A DNA stretch of 64,000 bases from Gammaproteobacteria bacterium (GTDB taxonomy: Bacteria > Pseudomonadota > Gammaproteobacteria > Steroidobacterales > Steroidobacteraceae), in the NCBI GenBank assembly GCA_027365225.1, contig DAHXNV010000007.1, positions 1 through 64,000 on the forward strand, in the 5' to 3' direction. The first letter of the stretch is position 1. The number at the start of each line of letters is the position of its first letter. Under the pieces are notes generated by a model, which saw only the letters and a list, made by a program, of their open reading frames with translations, had not been told where the DNA came from and ran no database searches. The position numbers were made by a program, and so were the translations under genes. This document shows positions 1-8,500 of the stretch, in pieces.

Positions 1-658
1 GTCCGATGTCGTAGATGCCATAGGGATAGGCTCGAGGCACCGCGGGGCTCGGGAAATCGTGGCCTTGAACGTGCAGCGGCTGCTTCGCAGGCAGCCACTG
101 CTGGCCCTTGTTCTCGTAGCCGCCGAGGATTTCCTTCTTCTTCGTGTCAACCGAGATGACCGGCAGGCCCTCGCGCAGGTACTTATTCACCTCGGCGCTG
201 ATGTGGCGGAACTGCGCATCCCGGTCGGGATGATCCGCCCCTTCCTCGGTCTTGCGGTTGCTCTGCAAGCTGTAGTGCTGAGCGTGCAGCAGTTGCGCCA
301 CCTTCATGTGACTGACCGGATGGTGACGTGCGCTCAAGCTGCCGGCAATCACCCGCGTGCTTTTGCAGATCCAACGCAGCGGCGGCTCCGGATCCCCTCG
401 GGTGTGCCCCTCTATCATCTTGTCCAAGGATTCGAGCAGCTCGGGATCGGAAACCGTAATGGACTTTCGTCCCGCTCCGGGTCGGCGAATCCGCCCCGGC
501 ATCAGCGCTTCGCCCGTACGGATCTCCCGCATACCCTTGAGGATCGCTTTGCGCGACAGGCCGCTCGCCCGGTGTACCAGCGACACTCCGCCGTAGCCCA
601 GGCTCATCGCTTCATTCGCCGCCGTCAGGCGCCGAGTGCGCTCGTCCAGGTGTGGCCA
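1..658 (-). CDS. ISAzo13 family transposase, partial
   Basis: DDE-type transposase that would catalyse movement of the element. The frame stays open to the left edge, so the C-terminal part is missing. Recognisable family segments, in order: HLDERTRRLTAANEA (about 656-608), LGYGGVSLVHRASGLSRK, GAGRKSITVSDPELLESLD, HPVSHMKVAQLLHAQHYSLQ, and the catalytic-core block PVISVDTKKKEILGGYENKG (about 180-120). The start is unresolved: the first in-frame ATG is at 607, but family-like residues continue upstream to about 658 and I found no ATG, GTG or TTG there. The N-terminus may therefore be degenerate or use an unusual start. Confidence 0.75.
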
Positions 659-941
659 GATCGAACACTGGGCGGCGTCGCCTGCCGCGTGAGCGATGAC
701 GGCACTTGCATCGCTTTGCGCAGCTGTATAAAATATCAGACAGGTGAAAATCTCTACCGCCGGACAGGCGGGACGCGAAGCGCGTGCAGCGGGTCCGAGA
801 CGCCGCTCGTTTCGACCGAGCGAGGCAAGTCCGACCGCTCAGAAGCGTGAACCGGATGGAAGGTCCCACGGGACCAAGACCCTATGCGTGCGATCAGGAA
901 CAGCTCAGCGCAGGGTCAAGTTTTGGGTGCTAAAACATCCC
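1..941 (-). mobile_element. ISAzo13-like insertion sequence, right part only
   Basis: The left 0.9 kb is the 5' part of an insertion sequence whose 3' end lies outside the window. The minus strand encodes an ISAzo13-type transposase. The outer boundary is inferred at about 941, where the minus strand begins GGGATGTTTTAGCACCC. This resembles the left end of ISAzo13-type elements as I remember them, and the ABC ATPase homology starts immediately beyond it. The second terminal repeat is not in the window, so neither the repeat nor a target duplication could be confirmed. Confidence 0.6.
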
Positions 942-2464
942 GTTTCATCGAAGCGCGTGTGCGCGGTGCGCGCCTCGAGCGCGGGGGCCGCGCCATCCTG
1001 CGCGAGGTAAGCTGGACGATCCGTCCGGGGCAGCGCTGGGTCCTGGTAGGCGCGAACGGGGCCGGCAAGACGCAGCTGCTGAAAGTCGTGGCGGGGTTGG
1101 TGTGGCCGACGCCCGATCGGCCTGGTGTGCGCGAGTATCTCTGGCGGGGGGAACGGTGGCGCACGCCTCAGCAGGTGCGCGAGGAGATCGCGTATCTCGG
1201 CCCGGAACTCCAGGACAAGTACGCGCGCTATGGCTGGAATCATACCGTCGATCAGGTGGTGGCCACCGGCGTGCATCGTTGCGACATTCCATTGCGGCCG
1301 CTCGATGAGCGTGAGCGCCGGCTCGTGACGCGCACGCTGCGGCGCCTGCGCATCGAGTCGCTGGCCACGCGCCGATTCCTGACCCTGTCCTATGGTGAGC
1401 GCCGTCTGGCGCTACTTGCGCGCGCGCTCGCCTCCCGGCCGAAGCTGTTGTTGCTCGATGAGCTGATGAGCGGGCTCGACGAGCACAACCGCGCCCGGGC
1501 GCTGTGCTGGTTGCAGAGCACGGCCGGGACCGCGCTGCCTTGGGTGTTGGCCACCCACCGTGTGGAAGAGGTGCCCTCGTCGGCTACGCACGCGTTGATT
1601 CTGGAGCGTGGCAGGGTCCTCTACAGCGGTCCGCGCCGGCGCGCGCCGCTCGCCCGCCGGTTGCAGACGGAAGTCCGCCGAGCGGCGCCGAGTCCGTCGT
1701 CGCGCTTGCGCTCGCGCGCCGCCCGGCCGCCCGGCCGGGTGCTCGTGCGTTTGAGGGATGCGAGTGTCTACCTCGACGAGCATGCCGCGCTGCAGGAGGT
1801 GACGCTCACCATACGCGCAGGCGAATGCTGGGTGGTGCACGGTCACAACGGCTCGGGCAAGACGACGCTGCTGCGAACGCTCTACGGCGACCACGGAGTT
1901 GCCGCGCATGGGCGGATCGAGCGGGCCGGTATCCGCCCCGGGGTTGCACTGCACAGCTTCCAGCGGCGCGTTGGCCTGGTCGCACCGCATCTGCAGACCG
2001 ATCATCCGCAGTATCTGACCGTCGCGGAGGTCGTTCAGTCAGGCCGTCACGCGAGCATCGGGCTGAATGAGACCCCCAGTGCGGCCGATCGTGCCGCGGC
2101 CCGCCGCGCCATGCGCGAATTCGATCTCCTGGCGCTCGCGACCCGCACGCTTCGCGAACTCTCGTATGGGCAGCTGCGCCGGGCGTTGTTCGCGCGTGCC
2201 TGGGTGCGCAGGCCGGCTCTGCTGGTGCTCGATGAGCCGTTTGCGGGCTTGGATGTGTCCACGCACGAGGACTTGCGCGCCCGCCTCGAGCGGCTGGCAT
2301 CCAATGGAATTACCGTGGTCATGACGGCGCATCGACGGTCCGAGTGGCCCCACTGTGCGACCCACGAGCTGGAGCTGGCCGGCGGCAAGGTGCGCTATGT
2401 TGGTCCGGTGCGGCTCAGTCGAGCGTCATCTCGGTCTCGAAGACCGACACGGCCTGCCCGATGA
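884..2464 (+). CDS. duplicated ATP-binding ABC protein, ModF-like
   Basis: Cytoplasmic ATPase with two ABC cassettes and no membrane domain, the architecture of ModF/PhrA (molybdate-associated, role poorly defined). Cassette 1 has Walker A GANGAGKTQLL, signature LSYGERR and Walker B LLLLDELMSGLD. Cassette 2 has GHNGSGKTTLL, LSYGQLRR and LLVLDEPFAGLD. At 526 residues it is slightly longer than typical ModF. The first 19 codons appear to be donated by the adjacent insertion sequence (boundary about 941), so the native start may be lost; an in-frame GTG at 959 is an alternative. Its 3' end overlaps the convergent PhzF gene by 50 bp. No transporter permease is nearby, so the substrate is unknown. 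Confidence 0.8.
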   Translation: MRAIRNSSAQGQVLGAKTSRFIEARVRGARLERGGRAILREVSWTIRPGQRWVLVGANGAGKTQLLKVVAGLVWPTPDRPGVREYLWRGERWRTPQQVREEIAYLGPELQDKYARYGWNHTVDQVVATGVHRCDIPLRPLDERERRLVTRTLRRLRIESLATRRFLTLSYGERRLALLARALASRPKLLLLDELMSGLDEHNRARALCWLQSTAGTALPWVLATHRVEEVPSSATHALILERGRVLYSGPRRRAPLARRLQTEVRRAAPSPSSRLRSRAARPPGRVLVRLRDASVYLDEHAALQEVTLTIRAGECWVVHGHNGSGKTTLLRTLYGDHGVAAHGRIERAGIRPGVALHSFQRRVGLVAPHLQTDHPQYLTVAEVVQSGRHASIGLNETPSAADRAAARRAMREFDLLALATRTLRELSYGQLRRALFARAWVRRPALLVLDEPFAGLDVSTHEDLRARLERLASNGITVVMTAHRRSEWPHCATHELELAGGKVRYVGPVRLSRASSRSRRPTRPAR

Positions 2465-3320
2465 TCCAGACCGCGGAGACGGCACTGCCCGTCATCTCGA
2501 GTTCTATTTCCACGCGTCCGGGCCGGTGAAGCCAGCGGCCCTGAATCCCGGTGAAGGCCGCCTTGTGCCCATCGTGCGCGAGCAGTCCCAGCTGGACGAG
2601 GTAGACCCCGAGGAGCCCGTGAGCGTTGCCGCTCACCGGATCCTCGCCGATCCCGAGCGCCGGGCAGAACATGCGCGCCTCGGTCAGCGGCTCGCTGCCC
2701 GGCGGATTCAGTGCGAACACGAAATAGCCCGCGGTGCCGATCTGCGCCGACAAGGTGGTCAGGCGGGACATGTCGGGCTTGAGTTGAGCGAGCGGCCCCG
2801 CGCCGCGCACGCCGATCAGCAGCCGCGTACTGCTCGCGCCGGCGATGGTCAGTGGACAGCGCGGGTCCAGATCGTCGCTGGCGAGCGCCAGCGCATCCAG
2901 CACGGCGAGCCGCTCGCGGGTGTTCAGTTCGCGCCCGAGCGGCGGCGGATTCTGGCGGATCGCGATCTTGCGCTCGGCATCCCGGCCACGGACTTCGATC
3001 TCGACGATGCCCGCCTTGGATTTCTGCCGCGTTCGCGTCCGTCCGCCGGCGCGCATCGACAGTACGTAATGGGCGGCAACGGTTGCGTGTCCGACGAACC
3101 CGGCCTCGGTCCGCGGGGTGAAGAAGCGCGCTCTGATGTCGTGGTCCGGACCTTCGGGCGCGAACAGGAACGCCGTATCCGCATTGTTCAGCTCGCGCGC
3201 GATCGCCAGCATCTGGGCATCGGTCAATCCATCAGCCTCGAGCACGACTCCGGCCGGATTGCCCGTGAAGCGCCCGAGGGTGAAGGCGTCCACTTGGTGG
3301 ATCTGGATCTTGCGAGTCAT
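2415..3320 (-). CDS. PhzF family isomerase/epimerase
   Basis: A 301-residue member of the PhzF/YddE family, cofactor-independent isomerases with a diaminopimelate-epimerase fold. The family carries out proton-shift isomerisation, in phenazine synthesis for PhzF itself; most members have unknown substrates. Family blocks visible: QVDAFTLGRFTGNPAGVV at the N-terminus, FFTPRTEAGFVGHATVAAHY, and GEDPVSGNAHG near the C-terminus. The usual catalytic Glu of the NLSETxF block appears as Asp here (NNADTAF). I chose the ATG at 3320; an upstream in-frame start at 3371 would add 17 basic residues not seen in the family. No phenazine genes are nearby. Confidence 0.85.
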   Translation of the reverse strand: MTRKIQIHQVDAFTLGRFTGNPAGVVLEADGLTDAQMLAIARELNNADTAFLFAPEGPDHDIRARFFTPRTEAGFVGHATVAAHYVLSMRAGGRTRTRQKSKAGIVEIEVRGRDAERKIAIRQNPPPLGRELNTRERLAVLDALALASDDLDPRCPLTIAGASSTRLLIGVRGAGPLAQLKPDMSRLTTLSAQIGTAGYFVFALNPPGSEPLTEARMFCPALGIGEDPVSGNAHGLLGVYLVQLGLLAHDGHKAAFTGIQGRWLHRPGRVEIELEMTGSAVSAVWIIGQAVSVFETEMTLD

Positions 3321-3409
3321 CTGCGGCCTCTGTCGCTTCGCCTGGCGGGGCTTGTGGCGAAGGGGCGCCATTCTAGCTCATCGCTCGCGGATGGGTAGAA
3401 TGAGCGCCG

Positions 3410-3661
3410 ATGGACATCGGCGTCGAAATCAGCCTGTATCCGCTCACGGAGCGCGCCGCGCCCCTGATCCATGATTTCATCGAGCAGCTGTCGGCCCGCA
3501 CGGAGCTGAAGGTGGTGCCCGGCAGCCTCGGTACGCAGGTGTACGGGGAATTCGAGCAGGTCTTCACGGCCGTGCGCGAGGCCGTACGCGGGACGCTCGA
3601 GGCACGGCAGGCCGCGAGCGGCCGGGCGGCGATCGTGCTGAAGGTGCTCGGGCCGCTCTAG
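3410..3661 (+). CDS. thiamine-binding (YkoF/MTH1187-like) protein
   Basis: Small 83-residue protein of the thiamine-binding/DUF77 family, which folds as a ferredoxin-like domain and binds thiamine or its pyrimidine moiety. Typical features are the opening VEISLYPL, the segment IHDFIEQLSARTELKVVPGS and TQVYGEFEQVF in the middle. It is divergent from the PhzF gene. No thiamine transporter or riboswitch is visible nearby, so involvement in thiamine salvage is only a family-based inference. Confidence 0.75.
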   Translation: MDIGVEISLYPLTERAAPLIHDFIEQLSARTELKVVPGSLGTQVYGEFEQVFTAVREAVRGTLEARQAASGRAAIVLKVLGPL

Positions 3662-3906
3662 CGCCGATCGCGCGACCCATCGCTCGCGCTGTGCCGCGGC
3701 GGGGCGTCTCGCCCGGCAGCCGCGCTCGGCACCCGGGTCCGGCCTGGCGCCCGCCACGCTGCGCGTTGGACTCGGGGCACGCCGTGCCGCCCGGCCGCTT
3801 GCCGCGCGCGGCTCATCCGGCCGGTGGCGCAAGCGGCGCCGACCCGGCACACTAGCACATTCAAACCTGTGGTTTTCCTGGACGAGTCCTGGCGAGAGGG
3901 GGTTGA

Positions 3907-4221
3907 ATGGCGCTGCTGAGAGTGATCGATCGCGACGGCACGGAGCATCAGGTCGATGGCAAGGTCGGCTTGAAAGTCATGGAGACGCTGAGGGAGCTGG
4001 AGTACGGCGTGGCCGCGATCTGCGGCGGCATGTGCTCGTGCGCCACGTGTCACGTGTATGTCGATCCGGAGTGGCGGGATCGTCTGGCGCAGCCGCTGGC
4101 CGAGGAGCGCGAGCTGCTGAGCGATCTTACGCACTATGAAGAAAATTCACGGTTGTCCTGCCAGATCGAGTTCACACTCGAGCTCGATGGTTTGCGGGTC
4201 ACTATCGCGCCGGATGAATGA
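3907..4221 (+). CDS. 2Fe-2S ferredoxin, adrenodoxin type
   Basis: Soluble 104-residue electron carrier. The cluster ligands follow the Cx5CxxC...C pattern of vertebrate-type ferredoxins: Cys39, Cys45, Cys48 and Cys85, with an extra Cys43 in the CGGMCSCATCH block. Such ferredoxins usually serve cytochromes P450 or Rieske oxygenases (adrenodoxin/putidaredoxin/terpredoxin group). No P450 or ferredoxin reductase is in the window, so its partner is unknown. It is followed after 24 bp by the RraB-like gene. Confidence 0.9.
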   Translation: MALLRVIDRDGTEHQVDGKVGLKVMETLRELEYGVAAICGGMCSCATCHVYVDPEWRDRLAQPLAEERELLSDLTHYEENSRLSCQIEFTLELDGLRVTIAPDE

Positions 4222-4245
4222 GGGCGTCTCACTGGAGGATCTATC

Positions 4246-4653
4246 GTGGTCGAGATAATCGCCGCGCTCGCGCTCGGTGGGGCGATCGTGCTCGCCATTC
4301 TCTACGTGCGGGTGCGCGGGGCGCTGCTGCAGGGAAGGCGCCACCACGACGACTGGGACGAGATGATGATCAAGCGGCTGCGTGACCAGGGCTATCATCC
4401 CTTCAACGAGTACCCGGTCGACTACTTTCTCGCATTGCGCGACCAGGCCACCTGCGACCGGGTGCGCGCGCGGCTCGAGGCGGAAGGCTTCGCCGTGGAC
4501 GTCAAGCCGATCGAAGGAGAGAGCGATCTGCCCTACAGCCTGCACGCCTCGCGAATCATGCGGCTGATCGTGCCGGACATCCAGGCACTCAGCCAGCGGA
4601 TGCGCTCGCTGGCCGAGGAGTTCCAGGGACGTTACGACGGCTGGGCCGCCTAG
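4246..4653 (+). CDS. RraB-like protein with N-terminal membrane segment
   Basis: A 135-residue protein. Residues 4-22 (EIIAALALGGAIVLAILYV) form one membrane helix, and the rest matches the RraB/regulator-of-RNase-E fold: RLRDQGYHPFNEYPVDYFLA, a central YSLHASRIMRL, and the terminal LAEEFQGRYDGW, very typical of RraB. E. coli RraB is a soluble inhibitor of RNase E; here a membrane anchor is added, so the role is less certain. Starts with GTG, preceded by GGAGG at about 4234. Confidence 0.7.
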   Translation: MVEIIAALALGGAIVLAILYVRVRGALLQGRRHHDDWDEMMIKRLRDQGYHPFNEYPVDYFLALRDQATCDRVRARLEAEGFAVDVKPIEGESDLPYSLHASRIMRLIVPDIQALSQRMRSLAEEFQGRYDGWAA

Positions 4654-4668
4654 GCCCTCAGGCCGGCG

Positions 4669-5421
4669 TCATTTCTTCTTTTCCGCCTGACGCTTGACGG
4701 CCTCGGCTGCCGCCGCGGCCACCGCGGGATCGCCGAGATAGCGGCTGCCGCGCGGGTTGAGCGCATCGTCGAGCTGGTAGAGCAGGGGAATCCCGGTCGG
4801 GATGTTGAGTTCGACGATATCCTGATCGGAGACCTTGTCGAGCATCTTGACCAGGGCGCGCAGGCTGTTGCCGTGCGCGACCACGAGCACGTTGCGCCCG
4901 GCGCGCAGCTCCGGGGCGATCCGTGTGTTCCACATGGGTGCCACGCGCGCGAGCGTATCCTTCAGCGCCTCGGCCGAGGGCAGCTCTGCGGCCGGCACGC
5001 CGGCATAGCGCTCATCGAAGCGCGGGTGACGCGGGTCCTCGAGCGGCAGCGGCGGGGGCGGTATGTCGTAGCTGCGTCGCCAGATTTTGACCTGGGCTTC
5101 ACCGTGGCGCTCGACCGTCTGAGCCTTGTCCAGTCCCTGTAACGCCCCGTAGTGCCGCTCATTGAGCCGCCAGGAGCGCTCGACCGGGATCCACATGCGG
5201 TCCATCTCATCGAGCATGAGCCACAGCGTGCGAATCGCCCGCTTGAGGACCGAGGTGAATGCGATGTCGACCGTGAGCTTCTCTTCGATCAGCTGACGGC
5301 CCGCCCGCATCGCCTCCTCGCGCCCGGCCGGGGCCAGATCGATGTCCGTCCAGCCGGTGAACAGGTTTTCCAGGTTCCAGAGGCTCTGTCCGTGACGGAC
5401 GAGGATCAACTTGCCGGGCAT
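4669..5421 (-). CDS. gpmA: 2,3-bisphosphoglycerate-dependent phosphoglycerate mutase
   Basis: Glycolytic enzyme that interconverts 3- and 2-phosphoglycerate. At 250 residues it has the normal length. Key features are the phospho-histidine motif LVRHGQS with His10, [10 protein letters not shown], the [11 protein letters not shown] block with the catalytic Glu, IPPPPL, and the second histidine in [13 protein letters not shown]. The C-terminus ends in a Lys/Glu tail. I start it at the ATG at 5421 because the family begins right before the KLILVRHG strand; an upstream frame to 5466 adds unrelated residues. It follows the NAD-GDH gene on the same strand after 108 bp. Confidence 0.95.
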   Translation of the reverse strand: MPGKLILVRHGQSLWNLENLFTGWTDIDLAPAGREEAMRAGRQLIEEKLTVDIAFTSVLKRAIRTLWLMLDEMDRMWIPVERSWRLNERHYGALQGLDKAQTVERHGEAQVKIWRRSYDIPPPPLPLEDPRHPRFDERYAGVPAAELPSAEALKDTLARVAPMWNTRIAPELRAGRNVLVVAHGNSLRALVKMLDKVSDQDIVELNIPTGIPLLYQLDDALNPRGSRYLGDPAVAAAAAEAVKRQAEKKK

Positions 5422-5529
5422 GGGGGTACCTCCATCGTGACGTGGACCGATCGCCGGGGCGCGCATGCGAAGAACGCCGGCCCCGCGGCGCGTACCGGCC
5501 GCGGGGGCGCACGAGTATAGCGAAGTGCG

Positions 5530-8500
5530 TTAGTCGGCGAGCTTGCGCAGTGTCTCGACACCCACGGTGAGCGTGGCGAAATCGGCGGCGCCGGCCGCGC
5601 GCATCTCCGTGAGCGCGCGCTCCCAATGGGCGAACCGGCGCGCTTCGCTCCGTTGCCATGCATCGACGCGCGCGGTGGCGCCGCCGCGTGCGGTCCGAGT
5701 GAGCACGCGCTCGGTGAGGGTTCGATGAATGCGCATCGCCGCATCGCGTACCCCGGTTCGGGCGGTGGCCTGCCACGGACCCTCGACCGACAGTCGCTCG
5801 ATCTGCTCACGCAGCCAGTCGATGCCGGTGCGAGCCCCGACCTCGAAGTAGATGCGGGCCGTTTCCGCGATCGTCCTGGAGTGGACGGCCGAGATCTCCG
5901 CGATATCGAGCGACGCATTGTGGGACTCGAGGCTCGCGAGGCGCTCGGCCAGCCCATGCGGCAGCCCCGCCTCGGCCAGCTGGGCGCGGCTCGAGTCGAA
6001 GTGCGCGCGCCACGCGCCGCTCAGTACCTGCGGAAGGTGCGCGCCGATCTCGTGTACGGCGGCGCGAAACTCTCCGACCGCCGCGGCGACTTTGAGGGCC
6101 GGCCGGTGCGCGAGCAGCCAATACGTCGCATGGCGCAGCAGGCGGCTGGTCTCGAAGGCCGCCAGGTACTGGATTTTCGCCGGTGCGTGATTGTCGAGCG
6201 CTTCGATGGCCTCCCAGAGATCGCGCATCCGGAAGATCTCCCGGGCGGCGGAGTAGGCGCGGGCGATCTGCGCCGGCTCGGCGCCGGTGTCTTCCTGCGC
6301 GCGCAGCACGAATGTGGGGCCCATCCGGTTGATCAGGCCGTTGGCCGTCGCGGTGGCGATGATCTGGCGGCGCAGCCGGTGCTGCTCGATCGCGCGCGCG
6401 AAGCGTGCGCGGACCGGCGCGGGGAAGTAGCGCTCGAGCTCGCTAGAGAGGTACGGGTCCTCGGGCACGTCCGAATCGAGCAGATGGCTGTTGAGCCAGA
6501 TCTTGCTGTAGGAGAGCAGAATGGACAGCTCGGGGCGGGTCAGGCCCTCGCCGCTCTTGCGCCGCTCGCCGATCTCCTCGTCGCTCGGCAGGAACTCCAG
6601 GGAGCGGTTCAGACCGCCGGAGCGCTCGAGCAGGCGGATCAGATGCTGAAATTCCGCCAGCCGCGCCGTGCTCTGCTGTTCGAGCGTACTGATCGCTTGG
6701 CTCTGCAGGTAGTTGTTGCGCAACACCAGCGCGCTCACCTCGTCCGACATGCGCGCGAGCAGCCGGTTGCGCGCGGCAAGCGACAGCTTGCCGGCGTGCA
6801 CCAGCGGGTTGAGCAGGATCTTCAGGTTGACTTCGACGTCCGAGGTGTTGACGCCGGCGGAGTTGTCGATGAAGTCGGTGTTGAGCCGACCGCCGCCGCG
6901 GGCGTATTCGACGCGTCCGCGCTGGGTGAAGCCGAGGTTGCCGCCTTCGCCCGCGACCCGGGCGCGCAGCTCCCGGCCGTTGACGCGCAGCGTGTCGTTG
7001 GCGCGGTCACCGACTTCCGCGTTGGATTCCTGGGTCGCCTTGACGTAAGTGCCGATGCCGCCGTTCCAGAGCAGATCGACCGGCAGGCGCAGAATCGCGC
7101 GGATGACCTCGACGGGTGCGGCCGCGGCGCTCTCCAGTCCGAGCAGGGCGCGCGCCTGCGCCGAGAGCATGATGGATTTGGCGCTGCGGGGAAACACGCC
7201 GCCGCCGGCCGAGATGCGCTTGCGGTCATAGTCGTCCCAGCTCGAGCGCGGCAGCGCGAACAGCCGCTGCCGCTCCGCGAAGCTCACGGCCGCATCGGGC
7301 TTGGGATCGAGAAAGATATGCCGGTGATCGAAGGCCGCCTGCAGGAGGATGTGCCGGGAGAGCAGCATGCCGTTGCCAAACACGTCTCCGGACATGTCGC
7401 CGATGCCGGCAACCGTGAACTCCTCCTTTTGAATGTCGCGACCGAGCTCGCGGAAGTGGCGCTTGACGCACTCCCAGGCGCCGCGCGCGGTGATGCCGAG
7501 GCCCTTGTGATCGTAGCCCGCCGAGCCGCCGGAGGCGAACGCGTCGCCGAGCCAGAAGCCGTACTCGGCCGCAATGCCGTTGGCCGTGTCGGAGAAGGTC
7601 GCGGTGCCTTTGTCCGCGGCCACCACCAGGTAGGGATCATCGCCATCGCGGCGGACTACCCGCGGCGGCGCAACGATGCGGCCGGCGACGATGTTGTCGG
7701 TCAGATCGAGCAGTCCGCGGATGAAAGTCCGATAGCAGGCGATTACCTCGGTCTGAATCTCCGCCCGGCCCGCCTGCGGGAGGCACTTCGGCACGAAACC
7801 GCCCTTGGCTCCGACCGGCACGATCAGGGTGTTCTTGACGTTCTGCGCCTTCATCAGACCGAGGACCTCGGTGCGGAAGTCCTCGCGCCGGTCGGACCAG
7901 CGTATGCCCCCGCGGGCCACCTCTCCCATGCGCAGGTGCACGCCCTCGACGCGCGGGCTGTAGACGAAGATCTCGTACTTCGGGCGCGGCAGCGGCAGAT
8001 CGGCAATGGCCGCAGGATCGAGTTTGAACGACAGATAGGGCAGGGGAGCCCCCGCGGTATCGCGGCAGAAATGATTGGTGCGCAGCGTGGCGTTCACCAG
8101 CGCCAGATACGCGCGCAGGATACGGTCCTCATCCAGGCTGTTGACCGATTCGAGTCCGGCGCGGATGCGCTTGACGATCTGCTCGGCGGCCCGCTCGTGC
8201 CCCGAGTTGCCGCGCGGGCGATCCGGATCGAAGCGTGCCTCGAACAGGTGAACCAGCTCCGCGGCGATGGCCGGATTCGCCCCGAGCGTGCGCTCCATGT
8301 AACTCTGACTGAACGGCACGCCGGTCTGCAGCAGATAGCGGCAATAGGCGCGCAGCACCAGAATCTGCCGCGCGGTGAGATCGGCGGTGAACAGCAGGCG
8401 GTTGAAGCCGTCATTCTCCGCCTTCCCGTCCCAGCCGGCGGCGAGCGCTTCCTTGAAGCGCGCTTCGACGCGCGGCAGGTCGACGGCGCGCCCGTCGCGA

